The translations under genes and the position numbers were made by a program. This document shows positions 18,204 through 26,356 of a stretch of DNA of 64,000 nucleotides, piece by piece. The notes under the pieces were generated by a model. It made no database searches and had not been told where the DNA came from. It saw only the letters and a list, made by a program, of their open reading frames with translations. Every line of letters begins with the position of its first letter. Position 1 is the first letter of the stretch. Source of the DNA: Flavobacterium sp. TR2 (GTDB lineage Bacteria > Bacteroidota > Bacteroidia > Flavobacteriales > Flavobacteriaceae); contig NZ_CP104307.1 of assembly GCF_025252405.1 (NCBI RefSeq), positions 2,480,001 through 2,544,000 on the forward strand, written 5' to 3'.

Positions 18204-19382
18204 ATGAATTTATCAAAAACTAATGTACTGTTTATGGCAGTTTGCACGGGTCTTATAGTTGCAAATCTTTATTACTGCCAGCCTTTGATTGTTTTAATTG
18301 CCAACGAATTTAAAATTCCAGAAGAGAGTGCTGGAACGATAACCTATCTTACTCAGGCGGGTTATGCGATCGGATTGTTCTTTATGGTGCCGCTTGGCGA
18401 TAAAATAGAACGTAAAAGGCAAATTTTAATGACCACTTTTGCAACTGTAATTGCCCTTTTAATTGCAGCAACTGCCAAAAGTTTTCTTGTTTTACAAATC
18501 GCTTCACTGTTAATCGGAATTACGTCGATTGTACCGCAGCTTATTTTGCCATTGGCAGCTTCTTTAAGCGCCCCTGAGCAGCGAGGAAAAGTCGTGGGGA
18601 CTATCATGAGCGGACTTTTAGTCGGAATTTTGCTTTCGCGAACTTTAAGCGGGTTTATTGGTCAGGTTTTGGGCTGGAGGTCCATGTTTTATATCGCATC
18701 AGGAATTTGTCTTTTGATCTTTTTTGTCATTCAAAACAAATTTCCGCAGAACAAACCACAATTTCAAGGAACATACGGACAGTTGATTCAGTCGCTGTTT
18801 ACGCTTATAAAAATACAGCCAGTTTTGCGTGAAGCAACAGCAATCAATGTTTTCAGTTTTGCTCAATTTGGAGCATTTTGGACCACAATGGTATTATTGC
18901 TTTCTGGAGAACCATTCCATTTTAATAGTGCAACAATCGGTTTGTTCGGAATTGTTGGCGCGTCTGGAGCTCTGGCAGCGCCTTTGGTAGGAAAATTGGG
19001 AGACAAAGGAAACTCAAGAATTGCAGTGGGCTACGGCTGTTTATTGGTATTAATAAGTTTCATTATCTTTTATTTTGCAATTGAAAGCGTTATCGGAATT
19101 GCAATCGGAATTGTGTTTATTGATATTGGAATTCAAGGGGTTCACATTTCAAACCAAACTAGAGTTTATTCATTATTGCCAGAAGCAAGAAACAGATTGA
19201 ACACCGTATTTATGTCGCTGACATTTTTAGGAACAGCGGCAGGATCTGCATACGGCTTATTATTATGGAAAATGGGAGGATGGCCAGCGGTAACAATTGG
19301 CTGCATGGCGCTATCTTTATTATCATTGATTATTTACGGACTTACATATAAATCTAAAAAAGTGAAAGCGCAAATTGATTAA
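18204..19382 (+). CDS. MFS transporter
   Basis: A 392-residue, 12-helix major facilitator protein of the inner membrane. The first-half cytoplasmic loop has the motif A remnant PLGDKIERKRQ (about 56), and the second half has GKLGDKGNSR (about 263). The N-terminus VANLYYCQPL fits the DHA1-like drug/sugar efflux subgroup. Cargo unknown. It has its own promoter and is followed closely by the promoter of the prolyl isomerase gene. Confidence 0.85.
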   Translation: MNLSKTNVLFMAVCTGLIVANLYYCQPLIVLIANEFKIPEESAGTITYLTQAGYAIGLFFMVPLGDKIERKRQILMTTFATVIALLIAATAKSFLVLQIASLLIGITSIVPQLILPLAASLSAPEQRGKVVGTIMSGLLVGILLSRTLSGFIGQVLGWRSMFYIASGICLLIFFVIQNKFPQNKPQFQGTYGQLIQSLFTLIKIQPVLREATAINVFSFAQFGAFWTTMVLLLSGEPFHFNSATIGLFGIVGASGALAAPLVGKLGDKGNSRIAVGYGCLLVLISFIIFYFAIESVIGIAIGIVFIDIGIQGVHISNQTRVYSLLPEARNRLNTVFMSLTFLGTAAGSAYGLLLWKMGGWPAVTIGCMALSLLSLIIYGLTYKSKKVKAQID

Positions 19383-19402
19383 AAAATTAATTTGTAAATT
19401 TG
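19375..19402 (+). promoter_or_regulatory. Promoter of the dual prolyl isomerase gene
   Basis: TTG at 19375-19377, 17 bases, then TAAATTTG at 19395-19402: an almost ideal Bacteroidota -33/-7 promoter. The -33 part lies within the last codons of the MFS gene. Confidence 0.7.
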
Positions 19403-19424
19403 CGTTCAAATTAAAAATAACAAC

Positions 19425-20357
19425 ATGGAAAACGGAATATACGCTAAATTCAATACTAGCAAAGGTTCAATTTTAGTAAAATTGACACATGATTTGACAC
19501 CAGGAACTGTAGGAAACTTTGTTGCTCTTGCAGAAGGAAATATGGAAAACAAAGTGAAACCTCAAGGGCAAAAATTCTATGACGGATTAACTTTCCACAG
19601 AGTAATTGCAGATTTCATGATTCAAGGAGGTTGTCCAAAAGGAACTGGAACTGGAGATCCAGGTTACAAATTTGATGACGAATTTCACCCAAGTTTAAAA
19701 CACGATCGTCCAGGAGTTTTGTCTATGGCAAACTCTGGTCCAGGAAGCAACGGTTCTCAGTTTTTCATCACTCACGTTCCAACTCCTTGGTTAGATAACA
19801 AACATAGTGTTTTTGGACACGTTGTTGAAGGGCAAGACGTTGTTGATGCTGTTGCTCAAGGTGACAATTTAGAGTCTGTTGAAATTATCAGAGTTGGAGA
19901 AGAAGCTCAAAAATGGAATGCAATTGAAGCTTTCATTGGTTTAAAAGGTGCTCGTATGAAACGTGAGGCAGCTTTAAAAGCAGAGTCTGAAGCAAAAATG
20001 GAACAATTGGCTGCTGGTTTTGATAAAACAGAAAGCGGTTTACGTTATAAAATGATTCAAAAAGGGGAAGGAAAAAAAGCGGAAGCTGGAAAAACTGTTT
20101 CTGTTCACTATGAAGGATCTTTAGAAAACGGAAAAGTATTCGATTCTTCTTACCCGCGTAAAAAACCAATCGAATTCAAATTAGGAATTGGACAAGTTAT
20201 CGAAGGATGGGACGAAGGTATTGCTTTATTGCAAGTTGGAGACAAAGCTCGTTTTGTAATTCCATCTGATTTAGCTTACGGTCCATCTGGTGCAGGAGGA
20301 GTTATTCCGCCAAACGCAGTTTTAATTTTCGACGTTGAATTAATGGATGTAAAATAA
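19425..20357 (+). CDS. Cyclophilin-FKBP fusion peptidyl-prolyl isomerase
   Basis: A 310-residue protein joining two unrelated prolyl isomerase folds. Residues about 5-155 are a cyclophilin ([13 protein letters not shown] at 59; [13 protein letters not shown] at 103, with the active-site Arg, Gln and Phe present). Residues about 215-310 are an FKBP domain ([18 protein letters not shown] at 225, [13 protein letters not shown] at 253, [13 protein letters not shown] at the end). A charged helix at 165-205 links them. There is no signal peptide, so it should act in the cytosol as a folding catalyst. The order cyclophilin then FKBP is that of the described dual-family immunophilins (CFBP type). Confidence 0.92.
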   Translation: MENGIYAKFNTSKGSILVKLTHDLTPGTVGNFVALAEGNMENKVKPQGQKFYDGLTFHRVIADFMIQGGCPKGTGTGDPGYKFDDEFHPSLKHDRPGVLSMANSGPGSNGSQFFITHVPTPWLDNKHSVFGHVVEGQDVVDAVAQGDNLESVEIIRVGEEAQKWNAIEAFIGLKGARMKREAALKAESEAKMEQLAAGFDKTESGLRYKMIQKGEGKKAEAGKTVSVHYEGSLENGKVFDSSYPRKKPIEFKLGIGQVIEGWDEGIALLQVGDKARFVIPSDLAYGPSGAGGVIPPNAVLIFDVELMDVK

Positions 20358-20392
20358 GAGTTTAAAAGCAATTTAGTATTGTTTTAAATAGT

Positions 20393-20427
20393 AATCCCAT
20401 GCGCCGTGGCGTATGGGATTTTTTTAT
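20393..20427 (+). terminator. Terminator after the prolyl isomerase gene
   Basis: Arms AATCCCATGCGCC and GGCGTATGGGATT with a very short loop, followed by a run of T. Confidence 0.85.
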
Positions 20428-20457
20428 ATTTACTCGAATTAAAAACAAAACCAAGAA

Positions 20458-20769
20458 ATGAAAACAAAGATTTTAAGCTTAATAACTTTAGTGCTGCTTT
20501 TGACAGCGTGTGGAACTAAAAAAACAGCTGTTGCATCTGCAGAAACTGCTCCTGCAGCAAAAGAAGCAAAAACAGTAGAATTAACGCCAGAATTGGCAGA
20601 AGGTAAAAATCTGTATGAAAACAGCTGTGTTAAATGCCATAAATTGTACGAGCCTAAAAAATTCACAAAAGAAGAGTGGGCACCGATTTTGGTAAGTATG
20701 GGAAAGAAAGCCAAATTGAATGAAACCCAATTAGCATCTGTTACAAATTACATTCATTCACAATTGTAA
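20458..20769 (+). CDS. Cytochrome c-like lipoprotein
   Basis: A 103-residue lipoprotein (lipobox LLLTACGT, Cys18) with one c-type haem site, CVKCH at 57-61, and a likely distal Met in ILVSMGKKA near residue 80. An Ala/Glu-rich linker separates the lipid anchor from the haem domain. It would carry electrons on the periplasmic side of a membrane. Close linkage to the prolyl isomerase gene is probably incidental, since a terminator lies between. Confidence 0.82.
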   Translation: MKTKILSLITLVLLLTACGTKKTAVASAETAPAAKEAKTVELTPELAEGKNLYENSCVKCHKLYEPKKFTKEEWAPILVSMGKKAKLNETQLASVTNYIHSQL

Positions 20770-20786
20770 TTTTTAGAAAAAAGCAT

Positions 20787-20817
20787 AAAAAAAACTGTTC
20801 AATCGAACAGTTTTTTT
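20787..20817 (+). terminator. Terminator after the cytochrome c gene
   Basis: AAAAAACTGTTC-AATC-GAACAGTTTTTT hairpin, 20 bases past the stop. Confidence 0.85.
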
Positions 20818-20835
20818 ATTTTCAAATAGATATAA

Positions 20836-20869
20836 AAAAAAACACCGTCACAGAATGAGGTGTTTTAAA
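20836..20869 (-). terminator. Terminator after the GreA/B-domain gene
   Basis: AAAACACC and GGTGTTTT pair around a 12-base loop, with the U-run on the minus strand, immediately after the stop at 20872. Confidence 0.65.
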
Positions 20870-20871
20870 AT

Positions 20872-21267
20872 TTAAGAATGATGTACAGCAGAGTTGTCTA
20901 CAGCTATTACTTTTAAAGTTTTGATGCCAGCTGGCAATTCCCAATCTACTTCATCATTTTCTTTAAAACCGATAATGGCAACACTTAAAGGCGCTAAAAT
21001 GGAGATTTTAGATTGTTTCACGTCTGCTGCAGAAGGTAAAACGATTTGAATTTTCATTTGTTTCTTGGCTTTTACATCTTCTATCGTTACAAATGAGTTT
21101 ATTCGGATTACCGAACTGTCAAGTTCGCTTTCTTTACTTATTATTGCACGATCTAATTCTTGCGAAAGCAGATTGGCTTCTTTAGTATTTGTTGAGTTTT
21201 TACTTTTTAAAATTAATTCTCTTAGAAATTGATAGTCTGATTTAGAGAAAGTGGGTGTTGGTTTCAT
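20872..21267 (-). CDS. GreA/GreB C-terminal domain protein (Rnk-like)
   Basis: A 131-residue protein whose C-terminal half (about 45-131) matches the FKBP-like C-terminal domain of the GreA/GreB transcription factors, with IQIVLPSAADVKQSKISILA and PLSVAIIGFKENDEVDWELP. The N-terminal part is helical but too short for the full coiled coil that enters the RNA polymerase secondary channel. Rnk-type proteins of this build modulate RNA polymerase or nucleotide metabolism. A promoter at 21617 leaves a leader of about 340 bases with hairpins. Confidence 0.8.
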   Translation of the reverse strand: MKPTPTFSKSDYQFLRELILKSKNSTNTKEANLLSQELDRAIISKESELDSSVIRINSFVTIEDVKAKKQMKIQIVLPSAADVKQSKISILAPLSVAIIGFKENDEVDWELPAGIKTLKVIAVDNSAVHHS

Positions 21268-21651
21268 ATCTATATTGAATTTTATTGTTATTAAAATTTT
21301 TAAATGGTTTGTTCTTTTGTGATGGTTTACGAGCTAATGGCGCTTTGGTCCCTAAAATGGCGAAGAATCCAAAATGTTTAATCGGGAAAACAAAAAAATA
21401 TCTGACCAAAAATGATTTTTGTCAAATAAGAAAATGTTTAAGCTGATGTAAATCCTCCGTCAAAAAGAAGAAAAAGTGAAGTAAGACGGAGGCCTAATTA
21501 ATAAAGGCCTTATTATGCGAAATAATGACAGCAGGAACCGGTTTTGCTATGCAAAACGGCGTCAAAACGGCTGTGTGTGATATTATATTTCCCATAAGGA
21601 TTGTTAAATTGAACGGCAAAGATACGTAATCTTTTTGGAATTAGTGCGTAT
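21268..21651 (-). promoter_or_regulatory. Long structured leader region of the GreA/B-domain gene
   Basis: This 384-base gap has a -7 box at 21617-21624 (minus TATCTTTG). Downstream on the minus strand come hairpins: CCGTTTTGC/GCAAAACGG around 21538-21559, AGGCCT-N9-AGGCCT near 21489-21509, and CCTCCGTC/GACGGAGG at about 21455-21488. A 55-codon TTG-initiated frame (21242-21409) lies between these hairpins and the gene start and overlaps it. A structured leader RNA or a separate small RNA is possible. Confidence 0.4.
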
Positions 21652-22206
21652 TTACTTCCATTTAATGCCACAACCCAAACTTGGCTTCTGCGGTTCTTTT
21701 AAACTTCTGTTGTAAATTAAAGCGTCAATTGCACCTCTAAGATCGCTTCCGCTAAGAGGAATTCCGTTTCCAGGTCTCGAATCATCTAGTTGCCCACGAT
21801 AAAATAATCTGTCTTGATTATCAAATAGATAAAAGTCTGGAGTGCAAGCTGCCTGATAAGCTTTTGCAGTTTCTTGAGTTTCATCGTATAGATAAGGAAA
21901 ATCAATTTTATTTTCCAATGCAAAATCAGCCATTAATTCTGGACTGTCTTCAGGATATTTGACAACATCATTGCTAGAGATAGCGATTACTCCTAATCCC
22001 TGAACGCGATAATCATTGGCAATCATTACAATTTCTGTAATAACATGATGCACAAACGGACAATGGTTGCAAATGAACATTACCAAAGTGCCTTTTGAAC
22101 CTTTTAAGTCTTCAAAAGAAAAACTATTGTTCGAATTGGTATCTTTTAAATAAAAGTCAGGTGCAATTGTTCCTAAAGGAAGCATTGTTGATTCTGTTCG
22201 AGCCAT
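21652..22206 (-). CDS. Redoxin (AhpC/TSA-like thioredoxin family) protein
   Basis: A 184-residue thioredoxin-fold protein. The active-site region FICNHCPFVHH near residue 48 carries a CxxC pair, followed by VIAISSNDVVKYPEDS and the cis-Pro region ACTPDFYLFDNQDRLFYRGQLDD. This layout fits the thioredoxin-like family typified by resA/YkvV-like proteins rather than a true peroxiredoxin. The upstream in-frame ATG at 22263 would add a hydrophobic 19-residue segment; the ATG at 22206 (MARTESTMLPLG) is the family-type start. Cytosolic if that start is right. Confidence 0.8.
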   Translation of the reverse strand: MARTESTMLPLGTIAPDFYLKDTNSNNSFSFEDLKGSKGTLVMFICNHCPFVHHVITEIVMIANDYRVQGLGVIAISSNDVVKYPEDSPELMADFALENKIDFPYLYDETQETAKAYQAACTPDFYLFDNQDRLFYRGQLDDSRPGNGIPLSGSDLRGAIDALIYNRSLKEPQKPSLGCGIKWK

Positions 22207-22270
22207 TTTATTTGAGATTTGAATACCAAAAATAGTTTTAAAAATCTGTAAATAAAAGAGCACAAGAATA

Positions 22271-22327
22271 AAAAATATCCAAAGAAAGCAGTTAGCCTAT
22301 TCAGCTTGCTTCTTTGGATACTTTTTT
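22271..22327 (-). terminator. Terminator after the alpha/beta hydrolase gene
   Basis: Arms around AAAATATCCAAAGAAAGCA and TGCTTCTTTGGATAC form a long imperfect hairpin with a U-run on the minus strand. Confidence 0.7.
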
Positions 22328-22334
22328 TAATTTT

Positions 22335-23228
22335 TTATGAATTCAGAAATTCAAGTAAATTTTCATTTAGTTTTTCTCTATCGGTATAAAATAAGCCGTG
22401 AGGAGCACCTTCATATTCGATGTAAGTATTGTTTGCTATAGATTTTGCAGCTTTTCTTGAGGTAAGGTCAATCGGTACAATTTTATCATCATCACCATGA
22501 ATTATCAAGGTTGGGACTTTTATAAAATCCAATTCGTCTCTAAAATCGGTATAAGAAAAAGATTCAGCGCATTTTAAAGTAGCTCTTGGAGATGCCAATG
22601 AACATAAGTTTCTATAATATTCTAATAACGGAGTGCTGAGCGGTTTGTTGATGATATTTACCCCAAAAAAAGTTTTTCCGAAATTATCTACAAACCCGAT
22701 TCTGTCTTCTTTGATTGCCGCTGCCGTGTTTTCGCTTTTTTCTTTTGGATGTCCATCAGGATTATCGTCTGTTTTTAGAAGAAAAGGAATAATTGACGAA
22801 ATTAAAGCTGCTTTGGTAACGCCTTTTCCACCGTGACGGCTAAAATAGCGAACCACTTCACCGCCACCCATTGAGAAGCCCACAAGAGTTACGTTTTCTA
22901 ATTCCAATTGCTCGATAATTTCTTTAAGATCATCTGTCAAAGTATCGTAATCGTAACCGTCCCACGGCTGAGAAGATTTTCCAAATCCGCGGCGGTCATA
23001 GGCAATTACACGATAATTATTTTGTACCAAATGATCGATCTGATATTCCCACATTTCGTTAGAAAGCGGCCAGCCATGAATCAGAATTACTGGTTTTCCT
23101 TGGCCGTAATCTTTAACATAAAGCCTTACATTTTGGGCCGTTTCTATATATTTATCGGTGTGAATTTGTTTTAAATTAGATTCAAAATCTTTTAAAGATA
23201 AGCTAGCATTACTAAGTGTATGTTCCAT
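22335..23228 (-). CDS. Alpha/beta hydrolase (non-haem haloperoxidase/arylesterase type)
   Basis: A 297-residue alpha/beta hydrolase. Oxyanion region HGWPLSNEMWEYQ (about 55), DRRGFGKSSQPWDGYDYDTL (81), nucleophile elbow GFSMGGGEVVRY (120), acid Asp in IIHGDDDKIVP (246) and His in GAPHGLFYTDREKLN (278). This motif set is typical of the cofactor-free chloroperoxidase/arylesterase subgroup. No signal peptide. An N-terminal extension of about 30 residues precedes the usual family start. Confidence 0.87.
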   Translation of the reverse strand: MEHTLSNASLSLKDFESNLKQIHTDKYIETAQNVRLYVKDYGQGKPVILIHGWPLSNEMWEYQIDHLVQNNYRVIAYDRRGFGKSSQPWDGYDYDTLTDDLKEIIEQLELENVTLVGFSMGGGEVVRYFSRHGGKGVTKAALISSIIPFLLKTDDNPDGHPKEKSENTAAAIKEDRIGFVDNFGKTFFGVNIINKPLSTPLLEYYRNLCSLASPRATLKCAESFSYTDFRDELDFIKVPTLIIHGDDDKIVPIDLTSRKAAKSIANNTYIEYEGAPHGLFYTDREKLNENLLEFLNS

Positions 23229-23331
23229 TTTATATCTTTTTGAGTGAGTGTCATTATTTTTCTTCTCGTAAAATTAGATTCTTAACAAAAGAAATAGGTT
23301 ATAGAATTAGGCGCATTAGTTACAAAATTTA

Positions 23332-23339
23332 TAGGTTTG
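23332..23339 (+). promoter_or_regulatory. -7 promoter box of the csaA-like gene
   Basis: TAGGTTTG matches TAnnTTTG and lies 19 bases before the ATG at 23359. Confidence 0.5.
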
Positions 23340-23358
23340 TAAATAATACAATTTAGAA

Positions 23359-23694
23359 ATGGATTTAACTTGGAACGAATTTGAGCGCACAGATATGCGC
23401 GTAGGAACAATTATAGAGGTGAACGATTTTCCTGAAGCCAGAAAACAAGCCTTTCAGCTGACAATTGATTTTGGTTCAGAAATCGGAATTAGAAAATCAT
23501 CGGCACAAATTACCAAAAGATATCAGAAAGAAGATTTGGTAAATCGTCAGATTGTGGCAGTTGTCAATTTTCCTAAAAAACAAATCGGAAAATTTATGAG
23601 CGAGTGTTTAGTTCTTGGTGCTGTAGGCGAGGAGGGAGACGTAATTTTATTGGCTCCTGATTTTAAAATCCCTAACGGATTGCGTATCGGATAG
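23359..23694 (+). CDS. CsaA-like tRNA-binding domain protein
   Basis: A 111-residue stand-alone OB-fold of the EMAP/tRNA-binding type. Motifs DMRVGTIIEVNDFPEARK (10-27), SSAQITKRY (48), VVNFPKKQIGKFMSECLVLG and IPNGLRIG at the C-terminus match CsaA, a dimeric export-related chaperone in Bacillus that also binds tRNA. Complete and of family length. Confidence 0.88.
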   Translation: MDLTWNEFERTDMRVGTIIEVNDFPEARKQAFQLTIDFGSEIGIRKSSAQITKRYQKEDLVNRQIVAVVNFPKKQIGKFMSECLVLGAVGEEGDVILLAPDFKIPNGLRIG

Positions 23695-23710
23695 TTTTCG
23701 TTCTTAGTTT

Positions 23711-24361
23711 TAACCGCAAAGTTCGCAAAGGTTTACGCAATCCTGAAGGCTCGGGGCGCAAAGTTCATACCCGCAAAGCTTTGTGAACTTTAATCGGCAA
23801 AAACTTCGCATAAAGTCTTGCGCTCTTTGCGTAAACCTTTGTGGCCTTTGCGGTAAAATTAAAAGTTTATCTTTTCAATTAACTTCAGTAAAATCTCCTG
23901 TCCTTCTTCCCAATATTTCAAATCAGAATCGGAATTCAAGTGCGAATAGGATAATTTTAATGCTTAGTTTTTAACCGCATAGTTCGTAAAGGTTTACGCA
24001 ATCCCGAAGGCTCAGGGCGCAAAGTTCATACCCGCAAAGCTTTGCGAACTTTAATCGGCAAAAACTTCGCATAAAGTCTTGCGCTCTTTGCGTAAACCTT
24101 TGTGGCCTTTGCGGTAAAATTAAAAGTTTATCTTTTCAATTAACTTCTGTAAAATCTCCTGTCCTTCTTCCCAATATTTCAAGTGCGAATAGGATAATTT
24201 TAAGGCTCAGTTTTTAACCGCAAAGTTTGCAAAGGTTTACGCAATCCCGAAGGCTCAGGACGCAAAGTTCATACCCGCAAAGCTTTGCGAACTTTATCGA
24301 CAAAAACTCCGCACAAAGCTTTGCGCTCTTTGCGTAAACCTTTGTGGTCTTTGCGGTCAAA
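23711..24361. repeat. Three tandem copies of a palindromic element joined to the 3' end of the neighbouring gene
   Basis: Units start at 23711, 23972 and 24215 (periods 261 and 243; the 18-base difference is one deletion). Each has a roughly 145-bp palindromic element, from ACCGCAAAGTTCGCAAAG to TTTGCGGT. The first two are followed by a copy of the last codons of the hydrolase gene at 24362-24910. The third element ends right at that gene's stop codon. Units differ at single bases; the sixth codon upstream of CTAATT-side tails reads Leu or Gln instead of Lys. Confidence 0.85.
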
Positions 24362-24910
24362 TTAAAAGTTTATCTTTTCAATTAACTTCTTTAAAATCTC
24401 CTGTCCTTCTTCCCAATATTTCAAATCAGAATCGGAATTAATGTGTCCTTGCTGGCCGATATTCACAAAATCACTTCCCCATTTTTCAGCGAAGAGTTTT
24501 TTTCTTTCAAACGAAGCGTAAGGATCATTTTCGCTCGCCACAACCACAGAAGGGAAAGGCAATTTATAAAGTGGAATCGGTGAAAAATTTCTTATGCATT
24601 CTGGCGAGTGCTGAGGTGAATCTACATCTGCGGGAGCGACTAAAAAAGCGCCGATTATATTCGGATTATTGTGTTTTTCTGCCCAATGCAAAACCAAAGA
24701 AACCGCCAAACTATGTGCAACTAAAATAGTTGGCTTATCAAGTTTGGAAATATTTTCGTTTAATCGGTCAAGCCATTCTTCGCGAATCGGTTCATCCCAA
24801 TTGTCTTGCACAACACGAATTGAGTTTTCGAATTTTTTATGCCAAAAGGTTTGCCAGTGTTTTTCTCCAGAATCTCCAAGTCCTGGTATAATTAATAATT
24901 GTGTCTCCAT
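24362..24910 (-). CDS. RBBP9/YdeN-type serine hydrolase
   Basis: A 182-residue small alpha/beta hydrolase. Start LIIPGLGDSGEKHWQTFW is diagnostic of the RBBP9/YdeN family; nucleophile Ser in VAHSLAVSLVLHW (about 64), Asp in ASENDPYASFERKKLF (about 127) and His in GQQGHINSDSDL (about 155). Cytosolic. Its last roughly 25 codons are copied twice downstream in the repeat array at 23711-24361. The stop codon abuts the first palindromic element, so the element may have been placed exactly at the gene end. Confidence 0.87.
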   Translation of the reverse strand: METQLLIIPGLGDSGEKHWQTFWHKKFENSIRVVQDNWDEPIREEWLDRLNENISKLDKPTILVAHSLAVSLVLHWAEKHNNPNIIGAFLVAPADVDSPQHSPECIRNFSPIPLYKLPFPSVVVASENDPYASFERKKLFAEKWGSDFVNIGQQGHINSDSDLKYWEEGQEILKKLIEKINF

Positions 24911-24934
24911 TGCCGTGGAATTTTTATTTAGTGA

Positions 24935-25759
24935 TTATTTTTTACGTTCTTTTAAAATTCGGTTTACTTCATTAACCAATAATGGAAATCCAGGTTCTGT
25001 CATTCCGTGGCCGTAGCCATCCAGTTCGTATAATTTAGTTTGTGTATGCCCAACTAGTTTCATCATTCTGGCCATGTATGCATTTTCTTCATAACGCCCA
25101 AGCATTTCCAGTTCGCGATCTCCAGTAATCAATAACATTGGCGGAGCGTCGGCACGAACGTGATATAAAGGGGCAAATTGGTCAATTGTTGGCTGCTTTT
25201 CAGGAATTCCGTTTTCTCTTCTAATTTCGAAATGTGTAATGCATTGCCCGCTAAACGGGATAAGCCCCGCAATTTGATTGGCATCGATATTTTCTTTTTG
25301 AAGCCATTTTTTGTCTAAACCGATCATCATTGCTAAATATCCTCCAGCAGAATGTCCAGAAACAAAAATCTGAGTTTTATCGCCCCCATAATTAGCAATA
25401 TTGTTGAAAGTCCAAGCAACCGCTGCAGCAGCATCTTCAATTGCTTTTGCGGCTTTTACTTTTGGCGATAATCTGTAATTTACGCCAATAATGGCAAAAC
25501 CTTTATTTTTTAAGGCCTCAGGAATTTCTTTATTTCCTCCAGTCAATCCCCCGCCATGAAACCAGACAATTGTAGCAAAACCTGTTTTGTTTTTCGGATA
25601 ATAAATATCCAAAACACATCTCTCATTAATATATTTATCAGACTTATTTATACTTGCATTATAATATTGAATATTGTTTTTCGTTTCATATTCTATATTC
25701 TGTGCAGAAAGAGAAATTCCAAAGAAGAAGAAACTTAGAAGAATGATTAATTTTTTCAT
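24935..25759 (-). CDS. Exported alpha/beta hydrolase (carboxylesterase type)
   Basis: A 274-residue esterase/lipase-like protein with a signal peptide (ending SLSAQ, about residue 20). Oxyanion motif VWFHGGGLTGG (about 65), nucleophile SGHSAGGYLAMMIG (about 134), Asp in LLITGDRELEM (about 208) and His in GYGHGMTEPG (about 248). This is the hormone-sensitive-lipase-like arrangement. Periplasmic or secreted; substrate unknown. Only 24 bases separate it from the smaller hydrolase downstream, so the two probably share a transcript. Confidence 0.87.
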   Translation of the reverse strand: MKKLIILLSFFFFGISLSAQNIEYETKNNIQYYNASINKSDKYINERCVLDIYYPKNKTGFATIVWFHGGGLTGGNKEIPEALKNKGFAIIGVNYRLSPKVKAAKAIEDAAAAVAWTFNNIANYGGDKTQIFVSGHSAGGYLAMMIGLDKKWLQKENIDANQIAGLIPFSGQCITHFEIRRENGIPEKQPTIDQFAPLYHVRADAPPMLLITGDRELEMLGRYEENAYMARMMKLVGHTQTKLYELDGYGHGMTEPGFPLLVNEVNRILKERKK

Positions 25760-25862
25760 TTTTTAGATAGAAGTAAAATGTAATTTGTGAAAATGCTTGA
25801 AGTGAAAAATGTATGAATTGCACGTCTCACATTTTACAATTCACATCTCAGATAAAAATATA

Positions 25863-25896
25863 TAAAAAAAGTCCAAAATGCAAAACAAATTGGACT
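25863..25896 (-). terminator. Terminator after the PUR protein gene
   Basis: AGTCCAA and TTGGACT pair around a 13-base loop, with AAAAAAA on the plus strand giving the U-run on the minus strand. Confidence 0.65.
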
Positions 25897-25919
25897 CTTA
25901 CTATATAGATGATTTTGGA

Positions 25920-26303
25920 TTAAATATCGTCAAAATCAATATCTGTAAAACTAGATCTTGAACTTTCAGCCTTTTCAGAGCTGTATTCTTTTTTAAAATC
26001 TTTTTGGTGTCTTTCAGAAATTACTTCTTCGCCTTTGTGGTTTAAAACATAAGAAGTCATTTCTTCTAAGATTTCAGAGAAAGCACTAAAATCTTCTTTG
26101 TACAAATAGATTTTGTGTTTTTTGAAGTGAAAAGAACCATCTTCCTCAGTAAATTTTTTGCTTTCGGTAATAGTAATGTAATAATCATCAGCTTTGGTAG
26201 CTCTCACATCAAAGAAATAAGTTCTTCTTCCTGCGCGTAATACTTTAGAAAAAATCTCTTCTTTTTCTAACATGTCATTTTCTCTCATAATACGTTCTAT
26301 CAT
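25920..26303 (-). CDS. PUR-domain nucleic-acid-binding protein (DUF3276)
   Basis: A 127-residue protein of the bacterial PUR family, related to eukaryotic Pur-alpha and Borrelia BpuR, which bind single-stranded DNA or RNA. The PUR repeat runs from about EEIFSKVLRAGRRTYFFDVR (16) to LYKEDFSAFSEILEEM (76). The C-terminal 35 residues are charged and likely disordered. Start choice is open: in-frame ATGs at 26303, 26288 and 26273 all precede the domain. Confidence 0.82.
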   Translation of the reverse strand: MIERIMRENDMLEKEEIFSKVLRAGRRTYFFDVRATKADDYYITITESKKFTEEDGSFHFKKHKIYLYKEDFSAFSEILEEMTSYVLNHKGEEVISERHQKDFKKEYSSEKAESSRSSFTDIDFDDI

Positions 26304-26356
26304 TTTTGGAATTAATAGTAATCAAAAATCATAAAAAATTATCTATTACGCAACAA

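Noticed and set aside
23711..24361. Repeat array considered as a CRISPR
   Set aside because: Units are 243-261 bp and contain gene-tail sequence; there are no short repeats with unique spacers and no cas genes.
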